From: Ruminococcus sp.
Lineage (GTDB): Bacteria; Bacillota; Clostridia; Oscillospirales; Ruminococcaceae
Direction: 5' to 3'
DNA: 43,900 nt
Assembly (NCBI GenBank): GCA_017543335.1
Contig: JAFYGE010000094.1
Location: 1 to 43,900, forward strand
The position numbers were made by a program, and so were the translations under genes. Shown here in pieces: positions 35,656 to 43,250 of the stretch. The notes beneath the pieces were generated by a model. That model was not told the DNA's origin. It did no database searches and saw nothing but the letters and a program-made list of their open reading frames with translations. The stretch's first letter is position 1. Every line of letters starts with the position of its first letter.

Positions 35656-37932
35656 ATGAGATCAAAAAAATTTTTAGCGGCTGTTTTATCATTAGCTCTT
35701 ACAATGAGTTCAATATCATTCGGAACAGCGACTGCTGCGGAAAAAGCAGCTGCTTCAGGCAAGAGCAGCAGTGACAATGTAACAAAACTTACTGCAGGAG
35801 ATGTTGACGGTGATGACGCTGTCAGCGGCAGTGACGCTGCACTTGTACTTACTGAGTACGCACTTATCGCCAGTGAAAAGCCCGGCAACTTCAATGCTGC
35901 ACAGAAGGAAGCTGCGGATGTAAACATGGATGGTTCTGTTGATGGTACAGATGCTTCACTCATCCTGATGTTCTATGCATATCGTTCTGAAATAAGCGAT
36001 AAGACTATAACTGATTTCTTAAAGAGAAACAATCTTTTGGGAGGCAATTCTTCCGGGAATACAGGTACAACTACAAAGCCTAACACATCGGTAACAACTA
36101 CCACAAAGAGCGTTTCTATAACGACTGTTTCAGGCGGCAAAGTAACCTCTACTACCGCCAAGTCAACAACAAGCGGCAAGGGAACATCTACCACTACTAA
36201 GTCAACTGTAAGCGGTAAGGCGACCACAACAACTGCCAAGACTACAGTAAGCGGCAAAGCATCCTCTACTACTGCCAAGTCAACAACAAGCGGCAAGGGA
36301 ACATCTACCACTACTAAGTCAACTGTAAGCGGCAATGCAACCTCAACAACTGCCAAGACTACAGTAAGCGGTAAGGCATCCTCTACTACCGCTAAGTTAA
36401 CAACAAGCGGCAAAGCAACCTCTACGACTGCTAAATCAACGTCCACAAGCACAAAATCTGCTTTGACTACAAGCTCTGATACAACATCTGCTGTATCGAC
36501 CACTTCTAAGTCCTCTTCTTCAACTTCAACAGGTTCTGTAACCACTACATATGCTGACCCATACACGATCCATGAGATAAAACTCAGCAAGAGTGAAGTT
36601 AAGCTCAATGTAGGCGAGAGCGATATTGTTATAGCTTCATTGCTTCCGGTATCTGCACCTAATAAGGCAGTCAAGTGGACAAGTTCTGATGAGAAGACAG
36701 CAGTTGTTGATGTAGACGGATGCATAACTGCAAAGTCTGCCGGCTACTGCACTGTAACTGTTCAGAGCGTTGACAATCCTGATGTCAAGAGAGAAATAAA
36801 AGTTACTGTTACCGATCCTAACGGTGTAACAGAGATACGTCTCAGCAAATATGAAATGTACCTTAATGTTGGAGAAAAAGGTTCTTCAAAGGCTACTGTA
36901 CTTCCTCTGACAGCAAAGAATAAAGCTCAGAAATGGATAAGCTCTGATGAGACTGTAGCTGCTGTAGATAATGAAGGTACTATAACAGCACTCAAAAGCG
37001 GAACCTGTACAATAACAGTACTCAGTATTGCTGACCCTTCTATAAAGGCTGATATAAAGCTCACAGTTACTGACAAGGATAAGGTAAGCGATATAAGATT
37101 AAGCAAGGTTGAACTCGACCTCAGAGTAGGTGAGGGAGACATGGTCATGATGATAATGCTTCCTTCAACAGCAGCAAATAAGTCAGCTGTATGGTCAAGC
37201 TCAGATGAGAGCATTGCTGTAGTCGACGATGAAGGCTGGATAACAGGACTTAAAGAAGGTTCATGCATAGTTACAGTAAAGAGCGTTTCTGACCCTGACG
37301 TAAAGGCAGAAGTAAAGGTCAACGTAAAGACAAACAGCAATTCTTCTTCATCCGGCGACAAGACACCGTCATCAATATCATATCCTTCAAATCATGTTGT
37401 ACGTGTTATAGACGGAGTAACATTCATCGACGGAATACTTGTTGTTAATAAGACTTACGGACTTCCTGAAGACTACGCTCCGGGTGCATTGAATCCTACA
37501 GCTAAAGAGCAGTTTGCAAAGCTTGCAGGTGACGCAGCTGTAGAGGGGATGAGCATATTTGTATCATCAGGTTACCGTTCATATGCTGAACAGGAAAAAA
37601 TATACAATAACTATGTAAGCACATTCGGCAAAACAAAGACTGATTTCTTTGCAGCTCGTCCCGGACACTCCGAAAATCAGACCGGACTTGCTATTGACGT
37701 AAATTATATGAGCGACACATTCGCTTCATCACCGGAAGCAAAGTGGCTCGCAGATAATGCTTATAAGTACGGATTTATCATAAGATATCCAAAGGGCAAA
37801 GAGAGCATCACAGGTTATCAATACGAACCATGGCATATAAGATATGTCGGAGCTGATACAGCTAAGGTACTCCACGATAACAACTGGACTCTTGAAGAGT
37901 ATCTTGGAATAGACTCCTATTATCAGGACTGA
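35656..37932 (+). CDS. Secreted dockerin / Thr-rich linker / Big2 / VanY-like protein
   Basis: 758 residues. Signal peptide about 1-28; full dockerin (about 45-115) with two calcium loops 'DVDGDDAVSGSD' and 'DVNMDGSVDGTD'; a Thr/Ser/Lys/Gly-rich linker (about 135-300) made of 13-residue repeats; three Big2-type Ig domains (about 303-390, 393-477, 479-560), each with 'I-x-LSK-x-E' and 'W-x-SSDE'; and a C-terminal D,D-carboxypeptidase domain of the VanY/M15B family (about 580-755) with 'SSGYRSYAEQ', 'GHSENQTGLAID' and 'EPWHIRYVG'. In the active-site motif the usual zinc-binding His is Asn674, so activity is doubtful. The dockerin implies cohesin-mediated attachment. AGAAGGGAG precedes the ATG. 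Confidence 0.87.
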   Translation: MRSKKFLAAVLSLALTMSSISFGTATAAEKAAASGKSSSDNVTKLTAGDVDGDDAVSGSDAALVLTEYALIASEKPGNFNAAQKEAADVNMDGSVDGTDASLILMFYAYRSEISDKTITDFLKRNNLLGGNSSGNTGTTTKPNTSVTTTTKSVSITTVSGGKVTSTTAKSTTSGKGTSTTTKSTVSGKATTTTAKTTVSGKASSTTAKSTTSGKGTSTTTKSTVSGNATSTTAKTTVSGKASSTTAKLTTSGKATSTTAKSTSTSTKSALTTSSDTTSAVSTTSKSSSSTSTGSVTTTYADPYTIHEIKLSKSEVKLNVGESDIVIASLLPVSAPNKAVKWTSSDEKTAVVDVDGCITAKSAGYCTVTVQSVDNPDVKREIKVTVTDPNGVTEIRLSKYEMYLNVGEKGSSKATVLPLTAKNKAQKWISSDETVAAVDNEGTITALKSGTCTITVLSIADPSIKADIKLTVTDKDKVSDIRLSKVELDLRVGEGDMVMMIMLPSTAANKSAVWSSSDESIAVVDDEGWITGLKEGSCIVTVKSVSDPDVKAEVKVNVKTNSNSSSSGDKTPSSISYPSNHVVRVIDGVTFIDGILVVNKTYGLPEDYAPGALNPTAKEQFAKLAGDAAVEGMSIFVSSGYRSYAEQEKIYNNYVSTFGKTKTDFFAARPGHSENQTGLAIDVNYMSDTFASSPEAKWLADNAYKYGFIIRYPKGKESITGYQYEPWHIRYVGADTAKVLHDNNWTLEEYLGIDSYYQD
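36122..36440 (+). repeat. 39-bp tandem coding repeats (117-bp higher-order unit)
   Basis: Inside the linker of the VanY-like gene, units of 39 bp encode variants of 'STTSGKGTSTTTK'. A block of three units (117 bp) is itself repeated: 36161 onward matches 36278 onward almost exactly. This points to duplication by slippage or unequal recombination, and to length variation between strains. Confidence 0.8.
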
Positions 37933-37957
37933 TCTCAGTCATAGTAAAATAGCATCG

Positions 37958-38001
37958 ATCCCCGGAAGTGGTTTTTTAAACGGTCACTTTCGGGGATTTT
38001 T
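37958..38001 (+). terminator. Terminator of the VanY-like gene
   Basis: ATCCCCGGAAGTG (37958-37970) pairs with CACTTTCGGGGAT (37985-37997) with one mismatch-type pair, followed by a T run. Confidence 0.8.
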
Positions 38002-38002
38002 A

Positions 38003-38031
38003 TTGCTAATCAGCAAGAAATATGGTATAAT
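38003..38031 (+). promoter_or_regulatory. Promoter of the G1PDH-like gene
   Basis: TTGCTA (38003-38008), a 17-nt spacer and TATAAT (38026-38031), about 32 bp before the start codon. Confidence 0.6.
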
Positions 38032-38062
38032 AAAATTATATTTATAAATTCGAGGTGATATT

Positions 38063-39127
38063 ATGAATCAGCATACAAGATTCGATCTTCCGATATGTCT
38101 TGCAGTTGAGGAGGATGCGTTTTTTCATTCTGATGAGATAATCAAGCGTTATATACCTGATATTATAGGTCAGAAGACTATAGTTATATCTGAGGAGTTC
38201 CTGATAGGGATATATAAAGAAAAGATAACCGATATTAGCAAGGATTTCGGCGATGCGGAGATTTTTGCAATGAAAGAGGCGAGCTTTGACGAGGCTGTAG
38301 CTATAGCTAAGAAAGTTTGTGTCGAGGACATAAAAGTCATAATCGGCATAGGCGGCGGAAGAGTACTTGATACAGCTAAGTATGCCGCACATATAAGTAA
38401 GGCGGTCTACATCTGTATGCCTACTTCGCTGAGCAATGATTCACTTGCATCACCTTTCTCAGTTCTTGAAACATACGGAAAAGCTCGTAAGACTTTTGCC
38501 TGCAAGATACCAACAGCGATAATAGTAGATACAAATATGATAATCAATGCTCCGGAGGGGCAGACACTGTCCGGAATAGGTGACACAATAGCAAAGCATA
38601 CAGCTCTCTTTGACTGGAAACTTTCGGCAGCAAAAACGTCCACACGAATAGACGATTTTGCATATGCTCTGAGCAGGATGAGCTATGACTCTGTATACCA
38701 TTGCGACGAAAAGAATATGAAGAGCCGTGTATTTATCAGGATTCTTTCAAGAGCTCTTGTTATGGGCGGACTTGCTATGGAGATAGCCGGTTCATCACGT
38801 CCATGCAGTGGAAGTGAACACCTTTTCGCACACGCTATAGAGGAGTACTATCCGGATATAAAAATTTCACACGGTCTTGCAGTAGCACTCGGAAGCGTAC
38901 CTGCCTGCATTTTTCAGTCGCAGGATGCAAAGGGACTTATTGATTTTTATTCCACTTATGGAATTGATATATCCCCTGTGTCGTACGGAATAACAAAGGA
39001 TATGTTTGCAGATATGTGGGATAAAGCTCGAACCGTAAGAACAGGCAGAGTAACTATACTTGACGATATAATTCTCGACAGAGTACAGCTTGATGAAATA
39101 TATGATAGGATGGTGGAAGGAAAATGA
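38063..39127 (+). CDS. Iron-type alcohol dehydrogenase, glycerol-1-phosphate dehydrogenase-like
   Basis: 354 residues of the DHQS/iron-dependent dehydrogenase superfamily. 'IIGIGGGRVLDTAKYAA' binds NAD(P); 'MPTSLSNDSLASPFSVL' corresponds to the G1PDH segment 'PT-x-x-S-x-D-x-x-ASP'; metal ligands appear in 'GSEHLFAHAIE' and 'ISHGLAVALG'. These features resemble AraM/EgsA enzymes that make sn-glycerol-1-phosphate from DHAP, though other substrates are possible. The HAD gene overlaps its end by 4 nt, so the product may be dephosphorylated or the pair may share a pathway. Confidence 0.78.
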   Translation: MNQHTRFDLPICLAVEEDAFFHSDEIIKRYIPDIIGQKTIVISEEFLIGIYKEKITDISKDFGDAEIFAMKEASFDEAVAIAKKVCVEDIKVIIGIGGGRVLDTAKYAAHISKAVYICMPTSLSNDSLASPFSVLETYGKARKTFACKIPTAIIVDTNMIINAPEGQTLSGIGDTIAKHTALFDWKLSAAKTSTRIDDFAYALSRMSYDSVYHCDEKNMKSRVFIRILSRALVMGGLAMEIAGSSRPCSGSEHLFAHAIEEYYPDIKISHGLAVALGSVPACIFQSQDAKGLIDFYSTYGIDISPVSYGITKDMFADMWDKARTVRTGRVTILDDIILDRVQLDEIYDRMVEGK

Positions 39128-39759
39128 AACAAGGTCTGATATTTGATATGGACGGTACTTTGTGGGATTCATCGGAGAATGTTGCGGCTTCATGGACTGA
39201 AAAAATAAGAGAGATAGGCTGCGAGCGTGAAGATATAACAAAGGAAGATATAATGTCCGTTATGGGACTTACAATGGACAAAGTTGCTGAGGGAGTTTTT
39301 CGTGGCTATTCTGAAAAAGAACGCATGGAGCTCCTTAAATTGTGTTGTGAATATGAAAATGAGTATCTGCGTAAACACGGTGGAGTGCTTTATCCTGAGC
39401 TTGAAAAAACGCTCATACGTCTGAAAGAAAAAGGATTCAATTTGTATATCGTGAGCAACTGTCAGAGCGGATATATCGAAGCTTTTCTTGAACATTACGG
39501 CTTTGGAAAATACTTTGACGACATAGAATGCTACGGAAATAACCTGAAAGGAAAAGGGGAGAACATCAAGCTTCTTGCCGAGAGAAATTTGCTTGAAAAA
39601 GCCTACTATATTGGTGATATTCAGGGAGATTATAATGCAACTATGGAAGCAGGCTATGAATTTATTCACGCAGCTTATGGATTCGGAAAAATAGAGCAGA
39701 CTGTTCCTGAGCTGAAAAAGTTCAGCGAGCTTCCTGAGCTGCTTGAAACTCTTGGGTAA
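39124..39759 (+). CDS. HAD-family phosphatase
   Basis: 211 residues. 'LIFDMDGTLWDSS' carries the nucleophile and acid/base aspartates (Asp8, Asp10), 'IVSNCQSGY' is motif II, the motif III Lys is in 'GNNLKGKGENI', and 'YYIGDIQGDYNAT' is motif IV. A helical cap lies at about 15-85. Resembles phosphoglycolate phosphatase/beta-phosphoglucomutase-like enzymes; the substrate is not evident. Overlaps the dehydrogenase gene (ATGA). Confidence 0.85.
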   Translation: MKQGLIFDMDGTLWDSSENVAASWTEKIREIGCEREDITKEDIMSVMGLTMDKVAEGVFRGYSEKERMELLKLCCEYENEYLRKHGGVLYPELEKTLIRLKEKGFNLYIVSNCQSGYIEAFLEHYGFGKYFDDIECYGNNLKGKGENIKLLAERNLLEKAYYIGDIQGDYNATMEAGYEFIHAAYGFGKIEQTVPELKKFSELPELLETLG

Positions 39760-39794
39760 AATATTAGGTCGAAATTTGCGAGAGGTATGATAGA

Positions 39795-41069
39795 ATGAAT
39801 GAGATAAAGTGTCCGCACTGCGGCAAGGCATTCACTGTTGATGAAGCCGGATATGCTGCAATATTAAGTCAGGTGCGTACAAAAGAATTTGATAACGAGG
39901 TACATAAAAGACTCGAAGATGTTATGGAGTCCGCAAGGAAAGAGGGCGAGCTCAACCTTAACAAGGCACTTGCTGAAAAGGACAGCGAAATAAATGGCTA
40001 GAAACTTCAATTGCAGCAGCTTGAATCTGACGCAAAGAATAGTCAGAGCCGTACAGAACTTGAGGTATCAAAAGCTGTCGACAAAGAGAAGAAAGCTTTT
40101 AACGAGATAATTTCAGCTAATAATGCAGAACTGAGCAAGCGAAATGAAGAGGTCATGAGACTTAATGCTGAACTTGAAAAAGCTCAGCTTAAAGGTCAGC
40201 TTGAACTTCGTGAAGCTGTTTCTCAGGTCGAGAAGGAGCGTGATACTCAGAAGGCTGAGTATGAGGCAAAGTTAAAAGCTCAGCAGGAGACACTGGACTA
40301 TTATAAGGAACTTAAAATAAAGATGTCCACAAAAATGATAGGTGAGACCCTTGAACAGCATTGTGAGAACGCATTCAATATGATACGTGCGACCGCATTC
40401 CGCAACGCTGAATTCGGCAAGGACAACGATGTCCGTGAAGGCAGTAAGGGCGACTATATCTATCGTGAAAAAGACGTTGACGGCAATGAGCTGATATCCA
40501 TAATGTTTGAGATGAAAAACGAAATGGACACAACTGCAACTAAACACAAAAACGAGGACTTTTTTGCTAAGCTCGACAAGGACAGAAAAAATAAGAAATG
40601 TGAATACGCAGTACTTGTTTCGCTGCTTGAATCAGAAAGCGAGCTGTATAATCAAGGTATAGTCGATGTTTCATATGACTATGAGAAAATGTACGTTATA
40701 CGTCCGCAGTTTTTTATCCCTATGATAACCATACTGCGTAATGCTGCCATGAATTCAATGGAGTATAAACGTCAGCTTGCTGAGATAAAGAATCAGGAGA
40801 TAGATATAACCCGTTTTGAAGAGCGTATTGAGGACTTCAAAACTGCGTTCTCCAAAAACTATACCCTTGCCGGTAAGCAGTTCAACAATGCTATTGAGGA
40901 AATCGACAAGACTATCGATCATCTAAATAAAGTCAAAGAGAATCTGCAAAAGTCGCTTAACAATCTCCGTCTTGCAAATGATAAGGCTCAGAATCAGCTT
41001 ACTATAAAATCGCTTGCTAAGGACAACCCTACTATGCTTAATATGTTCAATGAGCTTGAAGAGAAATAG
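39795..41069 (+). pseudogene. DUF2130 protein gene interrupted by an amber codon
   Basis: The N terminus (39795-39998) starts 'MNEIKCPHCGKAFTVDEAGYAAIL', typical of DUF2130 proteins, and runs into TAG at 39999-40001. The same frame then continues to 41069 with a coiled coil (to about residue 175) and the DUF2130 domain ('STKMIGETLEQHCENAFN', 'GDYIYREKDVDGNE', 'SIMFEMKNEMD', 'YAVLVSLLE'). No frame change is needed, and CAG (Gln) to TAG would explain it. No ribosome site or ATG follows the stop; the nearest alternative is a TTG at 40011. Either a recent nonsense mutation, a sequencing error, or readthrough. Without the stop the protein has about 424 residues. Confidence 0.85.
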
Positions 41070-41126
41070 TGAGAGTTTGTTTTTCTAAGCGTGATTTATT
41101 CTCCTCACCTCTTTCAAATGGTGATG

Positions 41127-41152
41127 AAAAAACCGTCTAATTACTTAGACGG
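41127..41152 (-). terminator. Terminator between the DUF2130 gene and the 59-codon gene
   Basis: CCGTCTAA (41133-41140) pairs with TTAGACGG (41145-41152) over 8 bp, followed on the minus strand by six T. The plus side has only a weak T run, so it mainly serves minus-strand transcription. Confidence 0.65.
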
Positions 41153-41177
41153 CTTCTTACATATGCAATTATGTCAT

Positions 41178-41254
41178 CATACAGCAGACAAGAATTGAAC
41201 CTGTTACTTATCGGCTTGTACCGACGGCATTACCGGCTTGCTCCATGCTGTATG
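41178..41254 (-). other. Unassigned structured stretch, tRNA-like or methyltransferase remnant
   Basis: A perfect 9-bp inverted repeat (CATACAGCA at 41178-41186, TGCTGTATG at 41246-41254) encloses 59 nt. On the minus strand it contains a T-arm-like ACAGG-TTCAATT-CTTGT, but the D arm does not pair and the central loop has 6 nt, so it is not a functional tRNA. In one minus-strand frame it reads 'YSMEQAGNAV', similar to motif X (QAGN-[AS]-V) of DNA cytosine methyltransferases, ending at a stop. Neither reading is secure. Confidence 0.3.
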
Positions 41255-41272
41255 CTTTAAGCCTGAAATAGT

Positions 41273-41452
41273 TTATAAAATTCTAATATCAGGATGATTT
41301 TCGAGCTGTTTCATTAGTTCTAAATACTTTTTAAATGCTTCTCGTGCTTCTAAAGGTGCTTTGTCAGTAAGATATGGCTGCTCATTTTCGTCATAGTCAT
41401 ACCATTCTGGATTTGTTTTCCAATAAAGGAATTCATGTGCATTTGCTACCAT
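41273..41452 (-). CDS. Small acidic protein, 59 residues, unknown
   Basis: It reads 'MVANAHEFLYWKTNPEWYDY', continues with an acidic stretch, then a helical 'KAPLEAREAFKKYLELMKQLEN' segment. GAGGTGG lies about 4-8 nt before the ATG, and codon use looks coding. It has no membrane segment or signal peptide. It sits among decayed phage-like or mobile remnants, so it is probably accessory. A terminator follows at 41127-41152. I do not recognise the family. Confidence 0.65.
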   Translation of the reverse strand: MVANAHEFLYWKTNPEWYDYDENEQPYLTDKAPLEAREAFKKYLELMKQLENHPDIRIL

Positions 41453-41477
41453 ATCGCCACCTCATTTCAAAAAATAA

Positions 41478-41678
41478 TCAACAATTACTATACAAAGCTC
41501 TCTTGGTTCTGAGCTTCAATAGTTGAGTTGCAGGAATATTATTTCTTGATTCTATTATACCACTTCCGCCGGAATTGTCAACAGATGAATTATGAACATT
41601 GACCGGATTTCGTGACAACAGCTCCTTCCGCTCCTCAGCCGTGACTTTATCCGTGACCTTAGCATCAACAGGCGGAAC
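41478..41678 (-). pseudogene. Decayed open frame, possible mobile-element gene tail
   Basis: An open minus-strand frame without a start codon reads 'VPPVDAKVTDKVTAEERKEL', 'SRNPVNVHNSSVDNSGGSG', and ends at a TGA at 41478-41480, 25 bp before the 59-codon gene. The hydrophilic helix-forming composition looks like a coding C terminus cut off by a stop at 41679-41681. The parent gene is not recognisable; a phage structural gene tail is possible. The remaining bases 41681-41756 show only repeated TGACA motifs. Confidence 0.4.
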
Positions 41679-41756
41679 TCACTATTTTGCACCGCAGATT
41701 AAAAGAATCGTGACATCATATTGACAATATAACTTGTTTTGTGACAAAATGATATC

Positions 41757-41785
41757 TTGACTAATTGACATTTTTAGTTTATAAT
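41757..41785 (+). promoter_or_regulatory. Promoter of the D-Ala-D-Ala carboxypeptidase gene
   Basis: TTGACT (41757-41762), a 17-nt spacer and TATAAT (41780-41785). A hairpin GAATTTCC/GGAAATTC (41795-41817) lies at the start of the about 95-nt leader. Confidence 0.7.
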
Positions 41786-41883
41786 ATAAAAAGTGAATTT
41801 CCAGTATACGGAAATTCGCTATATATCAGGAATACAAAAGCTTACTCCTGAAAAAATAATATTATAAAGGCGATCATTAAATA

Positions 41884-42873
41884 ATGAAGTATAAACTAAG
41901 GACCGACAGAGTATTTTTAGTTGTATTGATCCTTATTGCGGCGATCATGCTTTGTCGATGCGTAAAGAGTTCCCATTCATCAGGCGAGAGCAAAAGTACA
42001 AAAGTGCAAAAGATAGTAACATCCGAAACTACGACTGCTTTGGTGACAGTAAGTCCCATAATGCCCACGACGTCTGTCACGACATTTGCAAAGGTAGATT
42101 CTCCGACTTGTGAAGCTGCTGCTTTGTACTGTGTTGAGGACAAACAGATATTATACAGTGATAACATTAATAAAAGAGTGTCTCCGGCAAGCCTTACTAA
42201 ATTGCTGACTGCTTCAACAGCATTGAAGTATGTCAGAAGCAATGACATATGCACAGTTGGCTCGGAGCAAAGTATGGTGCAGCCGTATTCAAGTCTGTGC
42301 GGACTTGAACTGTATGATACACTTTCGATGCACGATCTTATAACAGGTCTGCTGATGTCGTCCGGTAATGATGCTGCATATGCTATAGCAGCTTCAACAG
42401 CATATTCGTTGAATAATTCTGATATGACCGACTATGAGGCTGTTGACTATTTTGTTGACCTAATGAATAAAACAGCCGCTGATATAGGCATGACAGAAAG
42501 TCATTTTACAACTCCGGACGGTTGGGACGATTCCGGACAATATGTAACTGCGGCTGATCTTATCAAACTTGCAGAATATGCGTTGTCTGCCAATGAGATC
42601 AAAAAAATAGTCGGCACTGCACAGACTACTGTTTATACATCTGAGGGAAAGGCTTTTAACTGGACCAATTCAAATCTTTTTCTCGATGTCAACAGCGAGT
42701 ACTATTCAAGCAATGTTTTCGGAATGAAAACCGGTACTACACTTTACGCAGGATATTCGCTTATCACTGCTTTTGAATCACATGGAAAGACCTATATTTC
42801 TGTTGTTGCAGGATGTCAGTCCGACGAAGGAAGATATGAACTATCTCAAAAACTTATGGATTATGTAAAATAA
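41884..42873 (+). CDS. D-alanyl-D-alanine carboxypeptidase, S11 family
   Basis: 329 residues. An N-terminal membrane segment (about 9-26) anchors the protein; a Thr/Ser-rich linker leads into the penicillin-binding domain. The three active-site motifs are intact: Ser103-x-x-Lys106 in 'SPASLTKLL', Ser160-Gly-Asn162 in 'SSGNDAAY', and Lys282-Thr-Gly284 in 'GMKTGTTLYAG'. It lacks the long C-terminal domain and amphipathic helix of PBP5. Trims pentapeptides in peptidoglycan. AAAGG lies about 12 nt before the ATG. Confidence 0.92.
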   Translation: MKYKLRTDRVFLVVLILIAAIMLCRCVKSSHSSGESKSTKVQKIVTSETTTALVTVSPIMPTTSVTTFAKVDSPTCEAAALYCVEDKQILYSDNINKRVSPASLTKLLTASTALKYVRSNDICTVGSEQSMVQPYSSLCGLELYDTLSMHDLITGLLMSSGNDAAYAIAASTAYSLNNSDMTDYEAVDYFVDLMNKTAADIGMTESHFTTPDGWDDSGQYVTAADLIKLAEYALSANEIKKIVGTAQTTVYTSEGKAFNWTNSNLFLDVNSEYYSSNVFGMKTGTTLYAGYSLITAFESHGKTYISVVAGCQSDEGRYELSQKLMDYVK

Positions 42874-42876
42874 ATA

Positions 42877-42919
42877 AAGCTGTATATTTACATGGAGATG
42901 TGGATATACAGCTTTTTAT
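42877..42919 (+). terminator. Terminator of the carboxypeptidase gene
   Basis: AAGCTGTATAT (42877-42887) pairs with ATATACAGCTT (42904-42914), followed by a T run. Confidence 0.8.
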
Positions 42920-42970
42920 ATTTGTTGTGATACTAAATAAAAAAGTCCTCAATAAATGAGGACTTAAACA

Positions 42971-43020
42971 TGGTCGAGGTGAAAGGATTCGAACCTGCGG
43001 CCCCTACGTCCCGAACGTAG
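42971..43020 (-). pseudogene. 3' fragment of a tRNA-Pro(CGG) gene, probable attachment site
   Basis: On the minus strand the sequence contains an intact anticodon arm (CTACG-TTCGGGA-CGTAG, anticodon CGG), a T arm (GCAGG-TTCGAAT-CCTTT, weak on one side), the acceptor 3' strand CACCTCG, discriminator A and encoded CCA. The expected D arm and 5' acceptor strand are absent to the right of 43020. This is what remains on the integrase side after an element inserts in the 3' half of a tRNA gene. A complete tRNA-Pro(CGG) should lie at the other end of the element, outside the window. Confidence 0.75.
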
Positions 43021-43101
43021 GCAAAATCTTATTGTATAATCCTATATATAGGGGAATTTGCTTCAACGCTGACCCACATTTGACCCACACAGTGATAAAA
43101 A

Positions 43102-43203
43102 CTATATAGCGGACTTATTAAAATAATCATTGAGTTTATTGATCTGTTTCTTTTTATGGAGTGAATCAAGATGAGTATAGATAGCAAGTGTAGTCCTCTT
43201 GCC
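43102..43203 (-). pseudogene. C-terminal remnant of a tyrosine integrase
   Basis: The minus strand reads 'TTLAIYTHLDSLHKKKQINK' and then about a dozen further residues before a stop at 43102-43104. The 'TTL-x-IYTHL' segment is the end of the catalytic box of phage-type tyrosine recombinases, with the nucleophile Tyr. Upstream of about 43200 the similarity stops ('FGKR' in place of 'LGH...'), and a stop follows in the same frame at 43246-43248. It lies about 80 bp from the tRNA-Pro fragment, the expected place of an integrase gene next to its attachment site. Confidence 0.7.
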
Positions 43204-43211
43204 AAATAGTA

Positions 43212-43232
43212 ACACACTTTCGTATGGTGTGT
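43212..43232. repeat. Inverted repeat at the edge of the serine-recombinase element
   Basis: ACACAC-TTTCGTATG-GTGTGT lies between the integrase remnant and the recombinase stop, where the end of the recombinase-mobilised element should be. It may be part of a recombinase attachment site. Confidence 0.35.
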
Positions 43233-43250
43233 AAACAACGCAAATTCACC

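Noticed and set aside
36122-36440. Tandem repeats resembling a CRISPR array
   Set aside because: The units are contiguous, vary by codon, lie in frame inside a protein gene and have no unique spacers. No CRISPR array or cas gene is seen in the window.
35973-36725. 250-codon minus-strand open frame opposite the Thr-rich linker
   Set aside because: It is the mirror of the low-complexity repeats (Val/Leu-rich because of the Thr/Lys codons) and has no ribosome site; the plus-strand protein is clearly real.
39190-39831. 213-codon minus-strand open frame over the HAD gene
   Set aside because: Antisense to a gene with intact HAD motifs; no ribosome site and biased, hydrophobic composition typical of a shadow frame.
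41178-41254. A functional tRNA gene
   Set aside because: The T arm and acceptor-like stem are present but the D arm does not pair and the anticodon-type loop has 6 nt.
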